In this document: one piece after another, positions 25,807 to 34,266 of the stretch
Numbering within the stretch: the stretch's first letter is position 1
Layout: each line of letters begins with the position of its first letter
From: VRUE01 sp963774405
Lineage (GTDB): Bacteria; Actinomycetota; Thermoleophilia; Solirubrobacterales; 70-9
Assembly (NCBI GenBank): GCA_963774405.1
Contig: CAVZEV010000009.1
Location: forward strand, 186,001 to 250,000
Direction: 5' to 3'
DNA length: 64,000 nt
Made by a program: the position numbers and the translations under genes
The notes under the pieces: model-generated
Seen by the model: the letters and a program-made list of their open reading frames with translations, nothing else
Databases searched by the model: none
Told to the model about the DNA's origin: nothing

Positions 25807-27098
25807 CTACGGAGCAACCTGGCGCGCCTGCGGCGGGGCGCCGCGTTCCCGCTGGAGCTTCTGCTTCCTCGCCAGCAAGGGGAGCCCGAGCCGGGCGCAG
25901 CCGAGGGATTCGGCCTGGGGGAGCAGCCGCCACCGATGCGGGCCCTTGTTCAGCATCCCGCTTGGCATTGCCGCGGCCAGCTTCCAGATCAGCGGTTGGC
26001 CGCCTTCCATCGCCATCTGGCGCAGTACCGGCCAGTGCTTGGAGGTCGCCATGGCCTTTTCGGCTTCGACCTCCGCCGCGCGGTCGCCGCTCCTGCGGGC
26101 CTCGCCCCACTGGCGGAACCAGAGGCAAGAGACGGTGCTCGTCACCTGTCCGCCCACCTGGCTGCGGTTGGTCGTCAGGCCTTCGTTGGGGATCCGTGAC
26201 GGCTTGAAGGTCGCGGGCAACGGGATCCCCTTCAGCATTTCGCGGACGACGGCATCGTGGTCGGCGGCCTTGACCACCGTCGCGGGCATCGCCTCGAGCC
26301 AGGTTTGCGAGTCGACCTTGGTCAGCCGGCCGAGTCGTTCTTCGAAGGCGGAGAGGTCGGGTACCCAGGCGCGCATCTCGAGTGTGTAGCCGTCTTCCTT
26401 CCAGCTCGCGACCATCTGGCGATCGCCCGGCCCGCCCCAGCTGATGCGCCGTTTCCCGGCCTTGGTCGTGACGTAGGACGTTTCCGCCCGGGTATCGACG
26501 AGGGCCGTGGTGCCGAGAACCGGCACCCTGACCGGCTTGTGAACGGTGACGCCCGCAAGCCCCAGGTCGTCGCGATTCCAGCTCAGTTCCACCTGCCGCT
26601 GCCTGACGGACTTCGGGGCCATCTCGGCCATGATGCCGTCGGCCGAGACCCTGATCCCTTCTTGATGGATCGCCGGCCCGGTGACGAATTCCATCGACCC
26701 CGATTCCCTGCTGCTGCGGGGCATGTAGACGCTGTGCCCTGTCTCATAGACGTCCTGGACCCGCCAGCCCGGGCTTTCGAGCAGAAGCAGGGGTGTCGAT
26801 TCGGCGAAGCGGACGAGCTCGGCCCCGTAGGCGCGCGGCGGGCGGTCGGTCCCGCCTCCGGCGACGACGACGAAGAGCGCCGTGGCGGCGGCGAGAGTCA
26901 TCGCGCCGAGGGCGAGCGCGCGGCGCCGCGGGCGCTGTTGGGCCGGGAGGCCGGCCACGGAGAGGGGGGAGCCGGCCGCTCGTCGTCGAGATCGGCGAGC
27001 AGCTCGGCTTCCAGCGCCTCCAGGTCGAGCCGGTCGAGCCGGTCCGTGTCGATCGGGTCGGCCTTGGCCAGCGTCATGTCCAGCCCACGCGTCTTCAT
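25807..27098 (-). CDS. Probable anti-sigma factor, single-pass membrane protein, one frameshift
   Basis: The product is about 430 residues after repairing one frameshift near 26970. The N-terminus (MKTRGLDMTLAKADPI, then DRLDRLDLEALEAELLADL) is a short helical cytoplasmic region. A membrane helix follows (ALGAMTLAAATALFVVVAGG), and then a large extracytoplasmic domain. The ATG 27098 overlaps the stop of the ECF sigma gene, which is the normal place for a cognate anti-sigma factor. No zinc-binding HxxxCxxC motif is visible, so it is not a classical ZAS protein. The 25684-25806 gap downstream holds no gene. Confidence 0.65.
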
Positions 27099-27676
27099 CT
27101 TGCTTCCTCCATCTCGAGTTCCGGGTTGCGGTCTGCCGCCAAATCGCGCTGCTCCAGCAGGGCACGCAGTCGGCGCCGGGCGCGGTGCAGGCGGCTGCGC
27201 GCGGCGAGCGAGGAGATGCCGAGGACCTGCGCCGCCTCGCCCGGCGAGAGCTCCTCCCAGGAGATGAGCAGCAGCAGCTCGCGGTCCTCGTCGCTCAGCT
27301 CGCCCATCGCCCGCAGCACCTCGGCCGCCTCGCCGCTCGGGGCGGCGTGGGTCGCGAGCTCGGTCCGCAGCGACTCGGCGAGGCGTTCCCCCAGCCGCGT
27401 ACGGCGCTGCTCGGCGCGGCGGCGGTTGGCGAGCACCCGCCGCGCGACGGCGTAGAGCCAGAGCCTCGCCCGCTCGCCCGCCGGGACGTCACCGAGGCGC
27501 CGCCAGGCGATCAGGAAGGTCTCGGCGACGACGTCGGCCGCGTCCTCGGGGTCGCCGGCGCGCCGCAGCGCGTAGGCGAGAACCGCCCGCCCGTGCTCGC
27601 GGTAGAGCCGGCCGAAGCGGACCTGGGCAAGCTCGCGGCTGAGCGCCCCCTGCTTCTCGGTCTGAGTCGGAGCCAT
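27095..27676 (-). CDS. ECF-type RNA polymerase sigma factor
   Basis: The 193-residue protein has sigma region 2 (about residues 20-88: FGRLYREHGRAVLAYALRR, DAADVVAETFLIAWRRL, LYAVARRVLANRRR) and region 4 (about 125-175: ELSPGEAAQVLGISSLAARSRLHRARRRL). ECF sigma factors direct polymerase to stress- or envelope-responsive genes. The stop overlaps the ATG of the adjacent anti-sigma gene. ATG 27676 is preceded by the AT-rich ACATATATAG, probably its promoter. Confidence 0.88.
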   Translation of the reverse strand: MAPTQTEKQGALSRELAQVRFGRLYREHGRAVLAYALRRAGDPEDAADVVAETFLIAWRRLGDVPAGERARLWLYAVARRVLANRRRAEQRRTRLGERLAESLRTELATHAAPSGEAAEVLRAMGELSDEDRELLLLISWEELSPGEAAQVLGISSLAARSRLHRARRRLRALLEQRDLAADRNPELEMEEAR

Positions 27677-27741
27677 CTATCTATATATGTGTCCGATCCT
27701 GGGCAGCCGTTGCAGTTGGTGACGCCGGGCTCCGCTGTTGG

Positions 27742-29005
27742 ATGTCTAACAAGCGGGAAGCGCCCACGCTCCGAATCGACGAAACGGGTATGGCTACTAG
27801 AGAGAAAAAGAAAAAGGCGGCATGCCCGGAAGGCGGTAGGGGAGGTTTGAGTTCGGTCGGAAAGCTGTTCTCGCGGCCGGTGTTGGCTGCCTCAGTGCCG
27901 CCGCTGGCCTCGATCTTCGGCAGCGGCTTCCTGATCATCGTCCCGGTGCTCGAGCGCGCGCTCGGTGCGCTCGCGGTCGCTCGGCATCGCCGGCGTGTGC
28001 GCGCTGGCCTGGGTGGTCGGGCACCACGATCCGCCACAACGTCGGCGGTCGTCGAGCCGGCCGCCGAGCAGCACGGCGGCTGGCGGTGGGCGTGCGCCGG
28101 CTGGAGCGCGCGTCGGATCTGGTGATCGTCGTTGCCTACGTGATCTCCGTCGGCCTGTACCTGCGGATCATGGCCCAGTACGTCGTGCGCTTCGTCGGGG
28201 ACGGGTCGGACGACGCCGAGCGGCTGCTGGCCAGCGCCGCGATGGTGGCTGATCGTCGCGCGTCGGGGTCCTGCGCGGGTTCGGTGGGCTCGACCTGCTG
28301 GAGCGCGTCGCGCTGGCCGCCGTGCTCGCGCATGATGGCCGTCCTGGGCGGGGTGCTGTTCGTCCACGACGCGCTGGCGACTGCGCGGCGGCGGAGCTCG
28401 ACCTGCCCGGCGTGCCCGCACCACGGGCTGGGCACGTGCTGCTCGTGCTCGGCGGCATGGTCATCACCGTCCAGGGCTTCGAGACCGTCCGCTACCTGCG
28501 CACCGAGTACGACGGCGCCGGACCCGGATCTGGGCCTGCCGCCTGTCGCAGCTGGTGTCGGCCGCGGTCTACGTCGGCTTCGTCGCGCGTCGCCACCCCG
28601 GTGATGGGGTTCGGCATCGGCTACGGGCCTGACAACACGCTGCTCGACATCACCGGCCGCGTGGTCCCGCTGCTCGCCTGCCCGTGGTGCTCGTCGCCGT
28701 GCTCAGCCAGTTCAGCGCGGCGACCGCCGACACGGTCGCCGCCGACGGCAACCTGCGGACTCTGCTCGCCGCTGTGCGCGGCCGCGTCGCCCTACCTGCT
28801 CACCGGCGCCGCGGCGATCCTGCTCGTCTGGCTCGCGCCGACGTTCACCATCATCGTCGTCGCCTCGCGCGCCTTCGCCGCCTACTACGCGCTGCAGTGC
28901 GTCGTCGCCCTGCGCACCTCGTCGGGAATCCGGCGCAAGCTCGGCTTCGGAATCCTGGCGATCGTGCTGGCCCTGATCGCCCTGCTCGCCCAACCGGCGG
29001 GCTGA
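27742..29005 (+). pseudogene. Polytopic membrane transporter (APC-like), heavily frameshifted
   Basis: At least six frame changes between about 27960 and 28790 break what was one membrane protein of about 415 residues. Recoverable helices in order are SVPPLASIFGSGFLIIVPVL, LGIAGVCALAWVVGHHD, VIVVAYVISVGLYLRIMAQY, MMAVLGGVLFVHDA, GHVLLVLGGMVITVQGFETV, MGFGIGYGPDNTLLDITG, LVAVLSQFSAATADTVA and YLLTGAAAILLVWLAPTFT. The gene ends cleanly at TGA 29003-29005. The pattern recalls amino-acid-permease-like transporters, but the family is uncertain. This is the densest frameshift cluster of the window. Confidence 0.55.
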
Positions 29006-29059
29006 GGCGCTTCGGGCGCAAGGCAGGGAGGCGCCGTCGATGGATACGGTGCCGACCGC

Positions 29060-30214
29060 ATGACCGCCACCGACGTCTACTCGATCCCCCAGGACCTGCT
29101 CGACTTCCGCGAGACGATCGGCCAGATCGCGCGCGAGCGGATCGCTCCGCGCGCGGCCGAGATCGACGAGAAGTCCGAATATCCGCGGGACGTGCGTGAG
29201 CTGCTGGCCGAGCACGACATCCTCGCCCTGCCCTTCGAGGAGGAGTACGGGGGGACCGGGACGGGGACGCTGATGTTGCAGATGGCGGTCGAGGAGATCG
29301 CCAAGGCCTGCGCCTCGAGCGCCCTGATCCTGATGGTGCAGGAGCTCGGCTCGCTGCCGATCCGGCTCTTCGGCAGCGACGAGCTGAAGCAGCGGGTGCT
29401 GCCGCGCTGTGCCAGCGGCGAGTGGACGCCCGCCTTCGCGCTCTCCGAGCCCGAGGCCGGCTCGGATCCCGCCGCGATGCGCACCCACGCCGAGCTCGAC
29501 GGGGACGAGTGGGTGATCAACGGCTCGAAGAACTGGATCAGCAATGCCGGCGTCGCCGACTTCTACGTCGTCTTCGCCGTCACCGACCGCGAAAAGCGGC
29601 GGATCACCGCCTTCATGGTCGAGGCCGACCGGCCCGGCTTCTCGATCGGCAAGCTCGAGCACAAGCTCGGCATCCGCGGCTCGCCGACCGGCTCGCCGGT
29701 CTTCGACGACGTCCGCGTGCCCGACGAGAACGTGATCGGCGAGGTCGGGCGCGGGCTCGGCGTCGCCCTCGGCACGCTGGAAAGGACGCGGCTCGGCGCC
29801 GCCGCGCAGGCGGTCGGCATCGCCCAGGGGGCGACCGACTACGCGACCACCTACGCCTCCGAGCGGGTCGCCTTCGGCAAGCCGATCCTCGATCTGCAGG
29901 CGATCCAGTTCAAGCTGGCCGAGATGGAGACCGGCACCGCCGCCGCCCGCGAGCTGCTCTACAAGGCCTGCGCGATGGCCGACCAGGACGACCCCGGCCT
30001 GGCCAAGCACTCATCGATGGCGAAGCTCTTCGCCTCCGACAACGCGATGCGGGTCACGGTCGAGGCGATCCAGGTGCTCGGCGGCTACGGCTACGTCAAG
30101 GAGTACCCGGTCGAGCGAATGATGCGCGACGCCAAGATCACCCAGATCTACGAGGGCACCAACGAGATCCAGCGCGTCGTGATCTCCCGCGCGATGGACC
30201 CGCGGCGCCGCTGA
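29060..30214 (+). CDS. Acyl-CoA dehydrogenase
   Basis: The 384-residue FAD enzyme oxidises acyl-CoA to trans-2-enoyl-CoA. The three-domain layout is complete: helical N-domain, middle beta domain with AFALSEPEAGSDPAAM and WVINGSKNWISNAG, and C-domain with YASERVAFGKPI and IQVLGGYGYVKEYPVER. The catalytic base Glu lies in QIYEGTNEIQR near residue 366, the position used by short- and medium-chain enzymes. Start ATG 29060. Motif copy C begins 9 bp after its stop, and a HAD gene follows. Confidence 0.93.
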   Translation: MTATDVYSIPQDLLDFRETIGQIARERIAPRAAEIDEKSEYPRDVRELLAEHDILALPFEEEYGGTGTGTLMLQMAVEEIAKACASSALILMVQELGSLPIRLFGSDELKQRVLPRCASGEWTPAFALSEPEAGSDPAAMRTHAELDGDEWVINGSKNWISNAGVADFYVVFAVTDREKRRITAFMVEADRPGFSIGKLEHKLGIRGSPTGSPVFDDVRVPDENVIGEVGRGLGVALGTLERTRLGAAAQAVGIAQGATDYATTYASERVAFGKPILDLQAIQFKLAEMETGTAAARELLYKACAMADQDDPGLAKHSSMAKLFASDNAMRVTVEAIQVLGGYGYVKEYPVERMMRDAKITQIYEGTNEIQRVVISRAMDPRRR

Positions 30215-30222
30215 CTGAACGG

Positions 30223-30246
30223 TTTACCACCGTATGAGTGGGTCAA
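30223..30246. promoter_or_regulatory. Palindromic motif (TTGACC-N12-GGTCAA family), copy C
   Basis: The sequence is TTTACC-N12-GGTCAA with spacer ACCGTATGAGTG. It lies between the acyl-CoA dehydrogenase stop and the probable GTG start of the HAD gene (27 bp downstream). Read on the other strand it matches copy D at 21 of 24 positions. The location fits an operator for the HAD gene. Confidence 0.5.
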
Positions 30247-30272
30247 TCGACCACTCGACGTCGAGGGCCCCG

Positions 30273-30990
30273 GTGGAAGCGGTCACCTTCGACTTCTGGA
30301 ACACGATCGCGCGGGCGCCGGCGGGGTTGATGGGCGAGGCGCGGCGGCGGGCGATTGTCGACGTCTGCGCGGAATGCGATGTCGAGCTCGATGCGGAGCT
30401 GCTGGCCGGGGCAGCTCGGGGAGGTCACTCGCGCATACGAGCGCTCGTGGTCGGTCGGGGACCATTTCCACCCCCGCGAGGGAGCCGAGATGCTGGTGCG
30501 CTCGCTGGGCCTGGAGGGGGACGCGGGGGAGAGGGCGGCCGAGGCGTTCCTGACCGTGGCCCGAAACGCGCCGGTGGAGCCGGCGGCCGACATCCGTCCC
30601 TGCCTGGAGACATTGCGAGCGCGCGGCGTCCGCCTGGGCATCGTCTGCGACGCCGGCTTCAGCGGCGGCGAGGTCATGCGTGAGCTGCTCGAGCGCGAGG
30701 GGCTGCTCGCCTACTTCTCCGGCTGGGCCTTCTCCGACGAGGTCGGCCACTACAAGCCGGCGCCGCAGATCTTCGAAGCGGCGCTCTCGGCGCTCGATGC
30801 GGAGCCGGCGGCCGCGATGCACATCGGTGACCTGCGCCGCACCGACATCGCTGGCGCCTCGGCGCTCGGCATGAGGACCGTCCGCTACACGGCCCTCAAC
30901 GACGACCCCGAGGTCGACGGCGCGATCGAGGCCGATTTCGTGCTCGACAGTCACCGCGAGCTGCCCGGCCTCATCGACACCCTCAGCTGA
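30273..30990 (+). CDS. HAD-superfamily hydrolase, one frameshift
   Basis: The product is about 238 residues. GTG 30273 is chosen because the HAD motif I strand (VEAVTFDFWNTI) begins there; the upstream ATG 30234 lies inside palindrome copy C. One frameshift near 30412 joins ELDAELLAG to QLGEVTRAYERSW. Motif II/III/IV regions follow: GVRLGIVCDAG, GHYKPAPQIF (Lys) and MHIGDLRRTDIAGA (Asp). Motif I has Trp where phosphatases have the second Asp (D-F-W-N-T), a variation also seen in dehalogenase-like members. The substrate is unknown. A strong terminator follows the stop. Confidence 0.78.
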
Positions 30991-31001
30991 CCAACCTTTG
31001 T

Positions 31002-31034
31002 GGGAGGGCGGCGCACTCGGAACGCCGCCCTCCC
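31002..31034. terminator. Strong hairpin terminator after the HAD gene
   Basis: GGGAGGGCGGCG (31002-31013) and CGCCGCCCTCCC (31023-31034) are perfect 12-bp arms around a 9-nt loop, 11 bp after the HAD stop. There is no T-tract, as is common in high-GC actinobacteria. The remaining interval to 31146 shows no gene. Confidence 0.7.
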
Positions 31035-31146
31035 ATCCATCGAGCAAGCGCCGAGCGTCCACAGTGGCGAGCATCGTGCTGACGACCGCTCCTGGGCCCA
31101 ACGCTCGGCGCGGCCATGATGGTAGGCATGAAAAAGACTCCGGCGT

Positions 31147-31857
31147 TCAGGAAGTTTTTGAGCGCTGTTTGTCGCTTACGTTCTTCTGTTCGCGCCCGTC
31201 TCGCCAGGTAGGCACGTTCGCCATCTTGCCGTCCCTTGAGCCGAACACTAAGAGGACGGCGCTAATCCGAACGTGGTCGCTGTTGTCATTGCTTTTCGCT
31301 CGACGGTCAGCCGATTCGGCCTCGAGTTTCAGGAAGTCTTCGATGAACTTGTCGGCCAGTCGCTCGGCGTCCTGGCAGCCCTGGTCGTCGAGGTCCACCG
31401 GGAGCCAGCCGACGTGCCAGTCGTCGCGGTCGTAGAAAGTGCCCGCCTCGAGCGAGTTGGCAACGTCGCGCTCGATGTTCTCCAGGATGCCGTTGCCGAT
31501 AATGCGCTGCGCAACCTTCGGGATGTCGCTCGCGACGCCTGAAGGAACGAAGGTCCTCATTGTGGCCCGATAGAAGTGCTCGACCGCCCCTCGTCGTGGC
31601 TCCATGCGAGTCAACTCGATCATTTCAAAGTCCTTAAGGACTTTGATGTGGTAGCTGACTTGGCTCAGTCCCTCGTCGAGCGCCTTCTTGAGTTCGTTAG
31701 GGCTCCACTCTCCTGCGTTCATCAGATCGAGGATCGCGACACGCATGGGATGAGCGAGCGCCTTGAGGAGCTTCATCTGGAGGGTGAGTTTCTCCTCCTT
31801 CTTTTCCTTCTTCGGTGCCCTGCTCGCCGATCCACTAGTTGGCTTTTGCTTTGTCAT
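31147..31857 (-). CDS. ArsR-type winged-helix transcriptional regulator
   Basis: The protein has about 236 residues. ATG 31857 is preferred over 31905 because AGGAG lies 7 bp upstream. After a Lys/Glu-rich leader, residues about 28-110 form an ArsR-like winged helix: LLKALAHPMRVAILDLMNAGEWSPNEL is the first half, and GLSQVSYHIKVLKDF with the wing ELTRMEPRRGAVEHFY the second. The C-terminal half (about 110-236) is helical and unassigned, longer than simple metal-sensing ArsR proteins, with no metal-binding Cys pair seen. It may sense a ligand or protein. G+C is lower than the flanks. It faces away from the small-peptide unit, with an imperfect inverted repeat between them. Confidence 0.75.
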   Translation of the reverse strand: MTKQKPTSGSASRAPKKEKKEEKLTLQMKLLKALAHPMRVAILDLMNAGEWSPNELKKALDEGLSQVSYHIKVLKDFEMIELTRMEPRRGAVEHFYRATMRTFVPSGVASDIPKVAQRIIGNGILENIERDVANSLEAGTFYDRDDWHVGWLPVDLDDQGCQDAERLADKFIEDFLKLEAESADRRAKSNDNSDHVRISAVLLVFGSRDGKMANVPTWRDGREQKNVSDKQRSKTS

Positions 31858-31975
31858 GCCCCGCTCCTGTCTGGTCCGCCGCAAGGCACTCCACCTGAAA
31901 TCCAATTGCTTCGGGCCGGTTGTTTTGAACAGAAAATTAACCGCAAATAGCCCGTCGGGCTCGGTTTCTTTCTGA

Positions 31976-32002
31976 TTGATCTAATCTTTCGCGATTAATC
32001 AA
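31976..32002. promoter_or_regulatory. AT-rich inverted repeat upstream of the small-peptide unit
   Basis: TTGATCTAATC (31976-31986) and GATTAATCAA (31993-32002) form an imperfect inverted repeat around TTTCGC. Sites of the ATCAA/TTGAT type are typical of ArsR-family operators, and the ArsR-type gene lies 119 bp away, divergently. The segment could also contain the promoter of the peptide ORF. Confidence 0.45.
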
Positions 32003-32028
32003 AAGAATTAAAAGCATTTGGGGAGGGG

Positions 32029-32097
32029 GTGAGCGTGATGACGATCAAGCCGTGCCCGACGGTGGTTCCGTTGCTGTCGAGCTTCAAGACTCGCTGA
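32029..32097 (+). CDS. Possible 19-22-residue peptide gene
   Basis: A short ORF runs from GTG 32029 (or GTG 32035/ATG 32038) to TGA 32095-32097. It is preceded by GGGGAGGGGG at 32020-32029, well spaced for ATG 32038. The ATG version is MTIKPCPTVVPLLSSFKTR, with one Cys, two Pro and a hydrophobic middle. An AT-rich promoter-like region lies upstream and a strong hairpin begins 5 bp after the stop, so promoter, ribosome site, ORF and terminator form a self-contained unit. It could be a signalling peptide, a toxin or a leader peptide. An RNA gene is the alternative. Confidence 0.4.
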   Translation: MSVMTIKPCPTVVPLLSSFKTR

Positions 32098-32102
32098 GGC
32101 GC

Positions 32103-32143
32103 GGGCAGGACTTGGCGAGGCTGACGAGCGCCAGGTCCTGCCC
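32103..32143. terminator. Long hairpin after the small-peptide ORF
   Basis: GGGCAGGACTTGGCG (32103-32117) pairs with CGCCAGGTCCTGCCC (32129-32143) over 15 bp with one G-T pair and an 11-nt loop. It starts 5 bp after the stop codon and lies between the peptide ORF and the convergent ATPase operon, so it may terminate both strands. Confidence 0.65.
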
Positions 32144-32179
32144 AGCCGCTGAGCTTCGGTCTCGGGTCAGCCACCTGGC

Positions 32180-33220
32180 CTAATGGGACACGCGCTGTGC
32201 CTGCCAGTCCTCGACTCCGGCTCGCATCTGCCCGTCGCCGATGAGCTCGGCGCCCTGCTCGGCGGCGTATTCAGCGGCCGACTGAAGGGCCGCGAGGGTG
32301 GCGCGCAGATTGCCGCTTGTCTCGATGTAGAAGTCGACGAGTCGGGCGGCCGCTTCCTCGCTGAGGATGTCGGCCGCCGAAGTCTCCCCGAGATCGAACT
32401 GGTCCAGCCTGTTGTCCACGATCGCCTCGAGCGCCCGGCGCGCCGCCGCCGGCTGAAGTTTTGGAATCTCGATCATTGCCATGCTTTGCGAGAGGTGCTC
32501 GAAGGCCTCGAGAGATCGGAAGACGTCCTGAATCGCGATCAGGCAGGCGGCATCGACCTCATGGGCGAAGGCGCGGATCGGGCCTTCGATGAAGCCCTGT
32601 GCGATGGCGGTGTCATGTCCCCCGATGGCCGCCTCGGTGTCCTCGAGCACAAATACAGGCCGAAGCTCTCTGGCAACCAGGATCGAGATCAGGCGGTCCA
32701 TTCCGGCCAGGCGATCGACCGCAAGCGCCTCAGTTTGGACCTGCTCCCGGAGGGTGCCCAGATCGGTGTGCAGCGCTGCGGGGATCGGCCCCCCGCCGAG
32801 TGTCCCACCGGCGCCGAGTGAGCGTTCCGAGCTCCTGGTATCCCCGCGCAGCCGTGTCAGCCGCCGACGCTCGCGCTTGGCGAGGTCGATGTCGTTCAGG
32901 GCCTGACTGAGGGTCACCGCGCAGATGACGCTCACAGAGGTTGGATCGTCGGCGCCACTGACCGGGACGCGCAGCGCCAGGTGGCTGTCGGGAAGCTCCT
33001 TGCAGACGTGGGCGATGAGGCTCGACTTGCCGCCGCCGCGCGGCCCGACGATCCCGACCACTCCCTCCCGGTCGACGCACTCGCGCAGGGCCCTGCCCTC
33101 GCATGAGGTCTTCCCGACGAGGCGATCGAAGGGGACGTGGTCGTGGGCCAGGTGGGCGAAGCGCTGGCGGGGGCGAAAGAAGCTCTCCTCGGCGGCTCGC
33201 TTGAGGATCTCTGCGCTCAT
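32180..33220 (-). CDS. P-loop ATPase, second gene of a pair
   Basis: The 346-residue protein has Walker A GPRGGGKSS (about residues 59-67), a Walker-B-like strand PVFVLEDTEA (about 190-199), and a helical C-terminal lid (ARRALEAIVDNRL, SGNLRATLAALQ). The layout is that of STAND/AAA-type NTPases such as ORC-like or archaeal-type ATPases. No catalytic effector domain is fused. The start codon overlaps the stop of the upstream ATPase gene by 4 bp, so the two products probably act together. Function is unknown; a regulatory or conflict role is possible. Confidence 0.75.
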   Translation of the reverse strand: MSAEILKRAAEESFFRPRQRFAHLAHDHVPFDRLVGKTSCEGRALRECVDREGVVGIVGPRGGGKSSLIAHVCKELPDSHLALRVPVSGADDPTSVSVICAVTLSQALNDIDLAKRERRRLTRLRGDTRSSERSLGAGGTLGGGPIPAALHTDLGTLREQVQTEALAVDRLAGMDRLISILVARELRPVFVLEDTEAAIGGHDTAIAQGFIEGPIRAFAHEVDAACLIAIQDVFRSLEAFEHLSQSMAMIEIPKLQPAAARRALEAIVDNRLDQFDLGETSAADILSEEAAARLVDFYIETSGNLRATLAALQSAAEYAAEQGAELIGDGQMRAGVEDWQAQRVSH

Positions 33221-34221
33221 CGCCTGAGATTGGGTCTGTAGGTCAACCGTGGACGACCGGGCCCGCTGCTCGGCTCGGCTTCGGTCACGACCAGGTCGTT
33301 TTCCTGAAGCATGTGGAACAGCTGCGTCAGGCGGGCTCGCGTGAGGCCAAGCGAATCCTGCAGCTCTGGCTCGGAGGGGCTCGCCTGGCCTCTGTCGAGC
33401 AGCTCGGCCATCAGCATGCCGGCCGTCCGTCCGAGCCGCGACGCACGGTCGAGCAGCACGCCTCGCTCGGCGAGGAAGGTCTCCGGATCGCCTTCATCGA
33501 GAATGCCGTGGCTCATCGCGCGCAGCGCCTCACGCGGGCTGCCACGTGCGTTGGCCGCGGCATGCATGACCAACTCCTTGTCGATGTCTTCCGCCGTCGG
33601 GTAGCGCCGGCCCAACAGAGTGGCCAGCTCGGTCGTCGGCCAGGGTCCGATTTGAGCCACGATGTCGAAGAAGGCATCTGCAGGGGGCTTCATCACTGTC
33701 GAGCGGTCGTTCTCGTCTATGGCGACGATCCATCTGTGATCCTGCTGCCAGAGCACGTCTCGCATCCGGCCAAACAGATCGAAGACCGCTTCCGCCGCGC
33801 CAGAGCAGTCGAGCAGGATCAGGGCCGGGTCGGCTTGCCCGATCGAGCGCAGGAGCGCGGCCAAATTCCGTGACGCGCCGGCAATGGGCTCATCCGGGGT
33901 GGTGACGGCAGCTACTGCGCCTTCGGTGTTCTCCGCGAGGGTCGACGGCTCGCCGGAGAGGGCGTTGCGGATCCGGGTCGCCAGGTCGACGACATCTCGC
34001 GCTGCGGTTCCGTCGACGAATACAGGTCCCTCGCTCTCTCCGTCACGCATTGCGTACTGGATCTGGTGGAGGAGTGAGGTCTTGCCCGAGCCACGCGGGC
34101 CGACCAAGACGACGTTGAGGTCGCGTTCGCTGCCGAGCACTACGGCATTCCAGGCCGGGGGGGTGACAAAGAGGTCCGCGTCGGCTTTGTTGTCGTAGAG
34201 AGGCCGTCCTTTCAAAAGCAT
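33217..34221 (-). CDS. P-loop ATPase with C-terminal winged helix, first gene of a pair
   Basis: The 334-residue protein opens with YDNKADADLFVTPPAWNAVV, followed by Walker A GPRGSGKTSL (about residues 41-50) and a Walker-B-like LILLDCSG. A second acidic strand (RWIVAIDENDRS) looks like sensor or catalytic machinery. A C-terminal winged helix (about 275-325: LGLTRARLTQLFHMLQENDLVV) suggests DNA binding. The ATG is only 4 bp downstream of a perfect palindrome, so the transcript may be nearly leaderless and self-regulated. It is translationally coupled to the second ATPase. Confidence 0.75.
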   Translation of the reverse strand: MLLKGRPLYDNKADADLFVTPPAWNAVVLGSERDLNVVLVGPRGSGKTSLLHQIQYAMRDGESEGPVFVDGTAARDVVDLATRIRNALSGEPSTLAENTEGAVAAVTTPDEPIAGASRNLAALLRSIGQADPALILLDCSGAAEAVFDLFGRMRDVLWQQDHRWIVAIDENDRSTVMKPPADAFFDIVAQIGPWPTTELATLLGRRYPTAEDIDKELVMHAAANARGSPREALRAMSHGILDEGDPETFLAERGVLLDRASRLGRTAGMLMAELLDRGQASPSEPELQDSLGLTRARLTQLFHMLQENDLVVTEAEPSSGPGRPRLTYRPNLRR

Positions 34222-34225
34222 TAAC

Positions 34226-34253
34226 GCAATTTACAGTAAATAACGTAAATTGC
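34226..34253. promoter_or_regulatory. Perfect palindrome in front of the ATPase operon
   Basis: GCAATTTAC (34226-34234) and GTAAATTGC (34245-34253) are exact 9-bp inverted repeats separated by 10 bp. A third TTTAC element occupies the spacer on the minus strand. It ends 4 bp from the ATPase ATG and is much more AT-rich than its surroundings, so it is a strong operator candidate. Confidence 0.6.
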
Positions 34254-34266
34254 AACGAGGCCGCTG

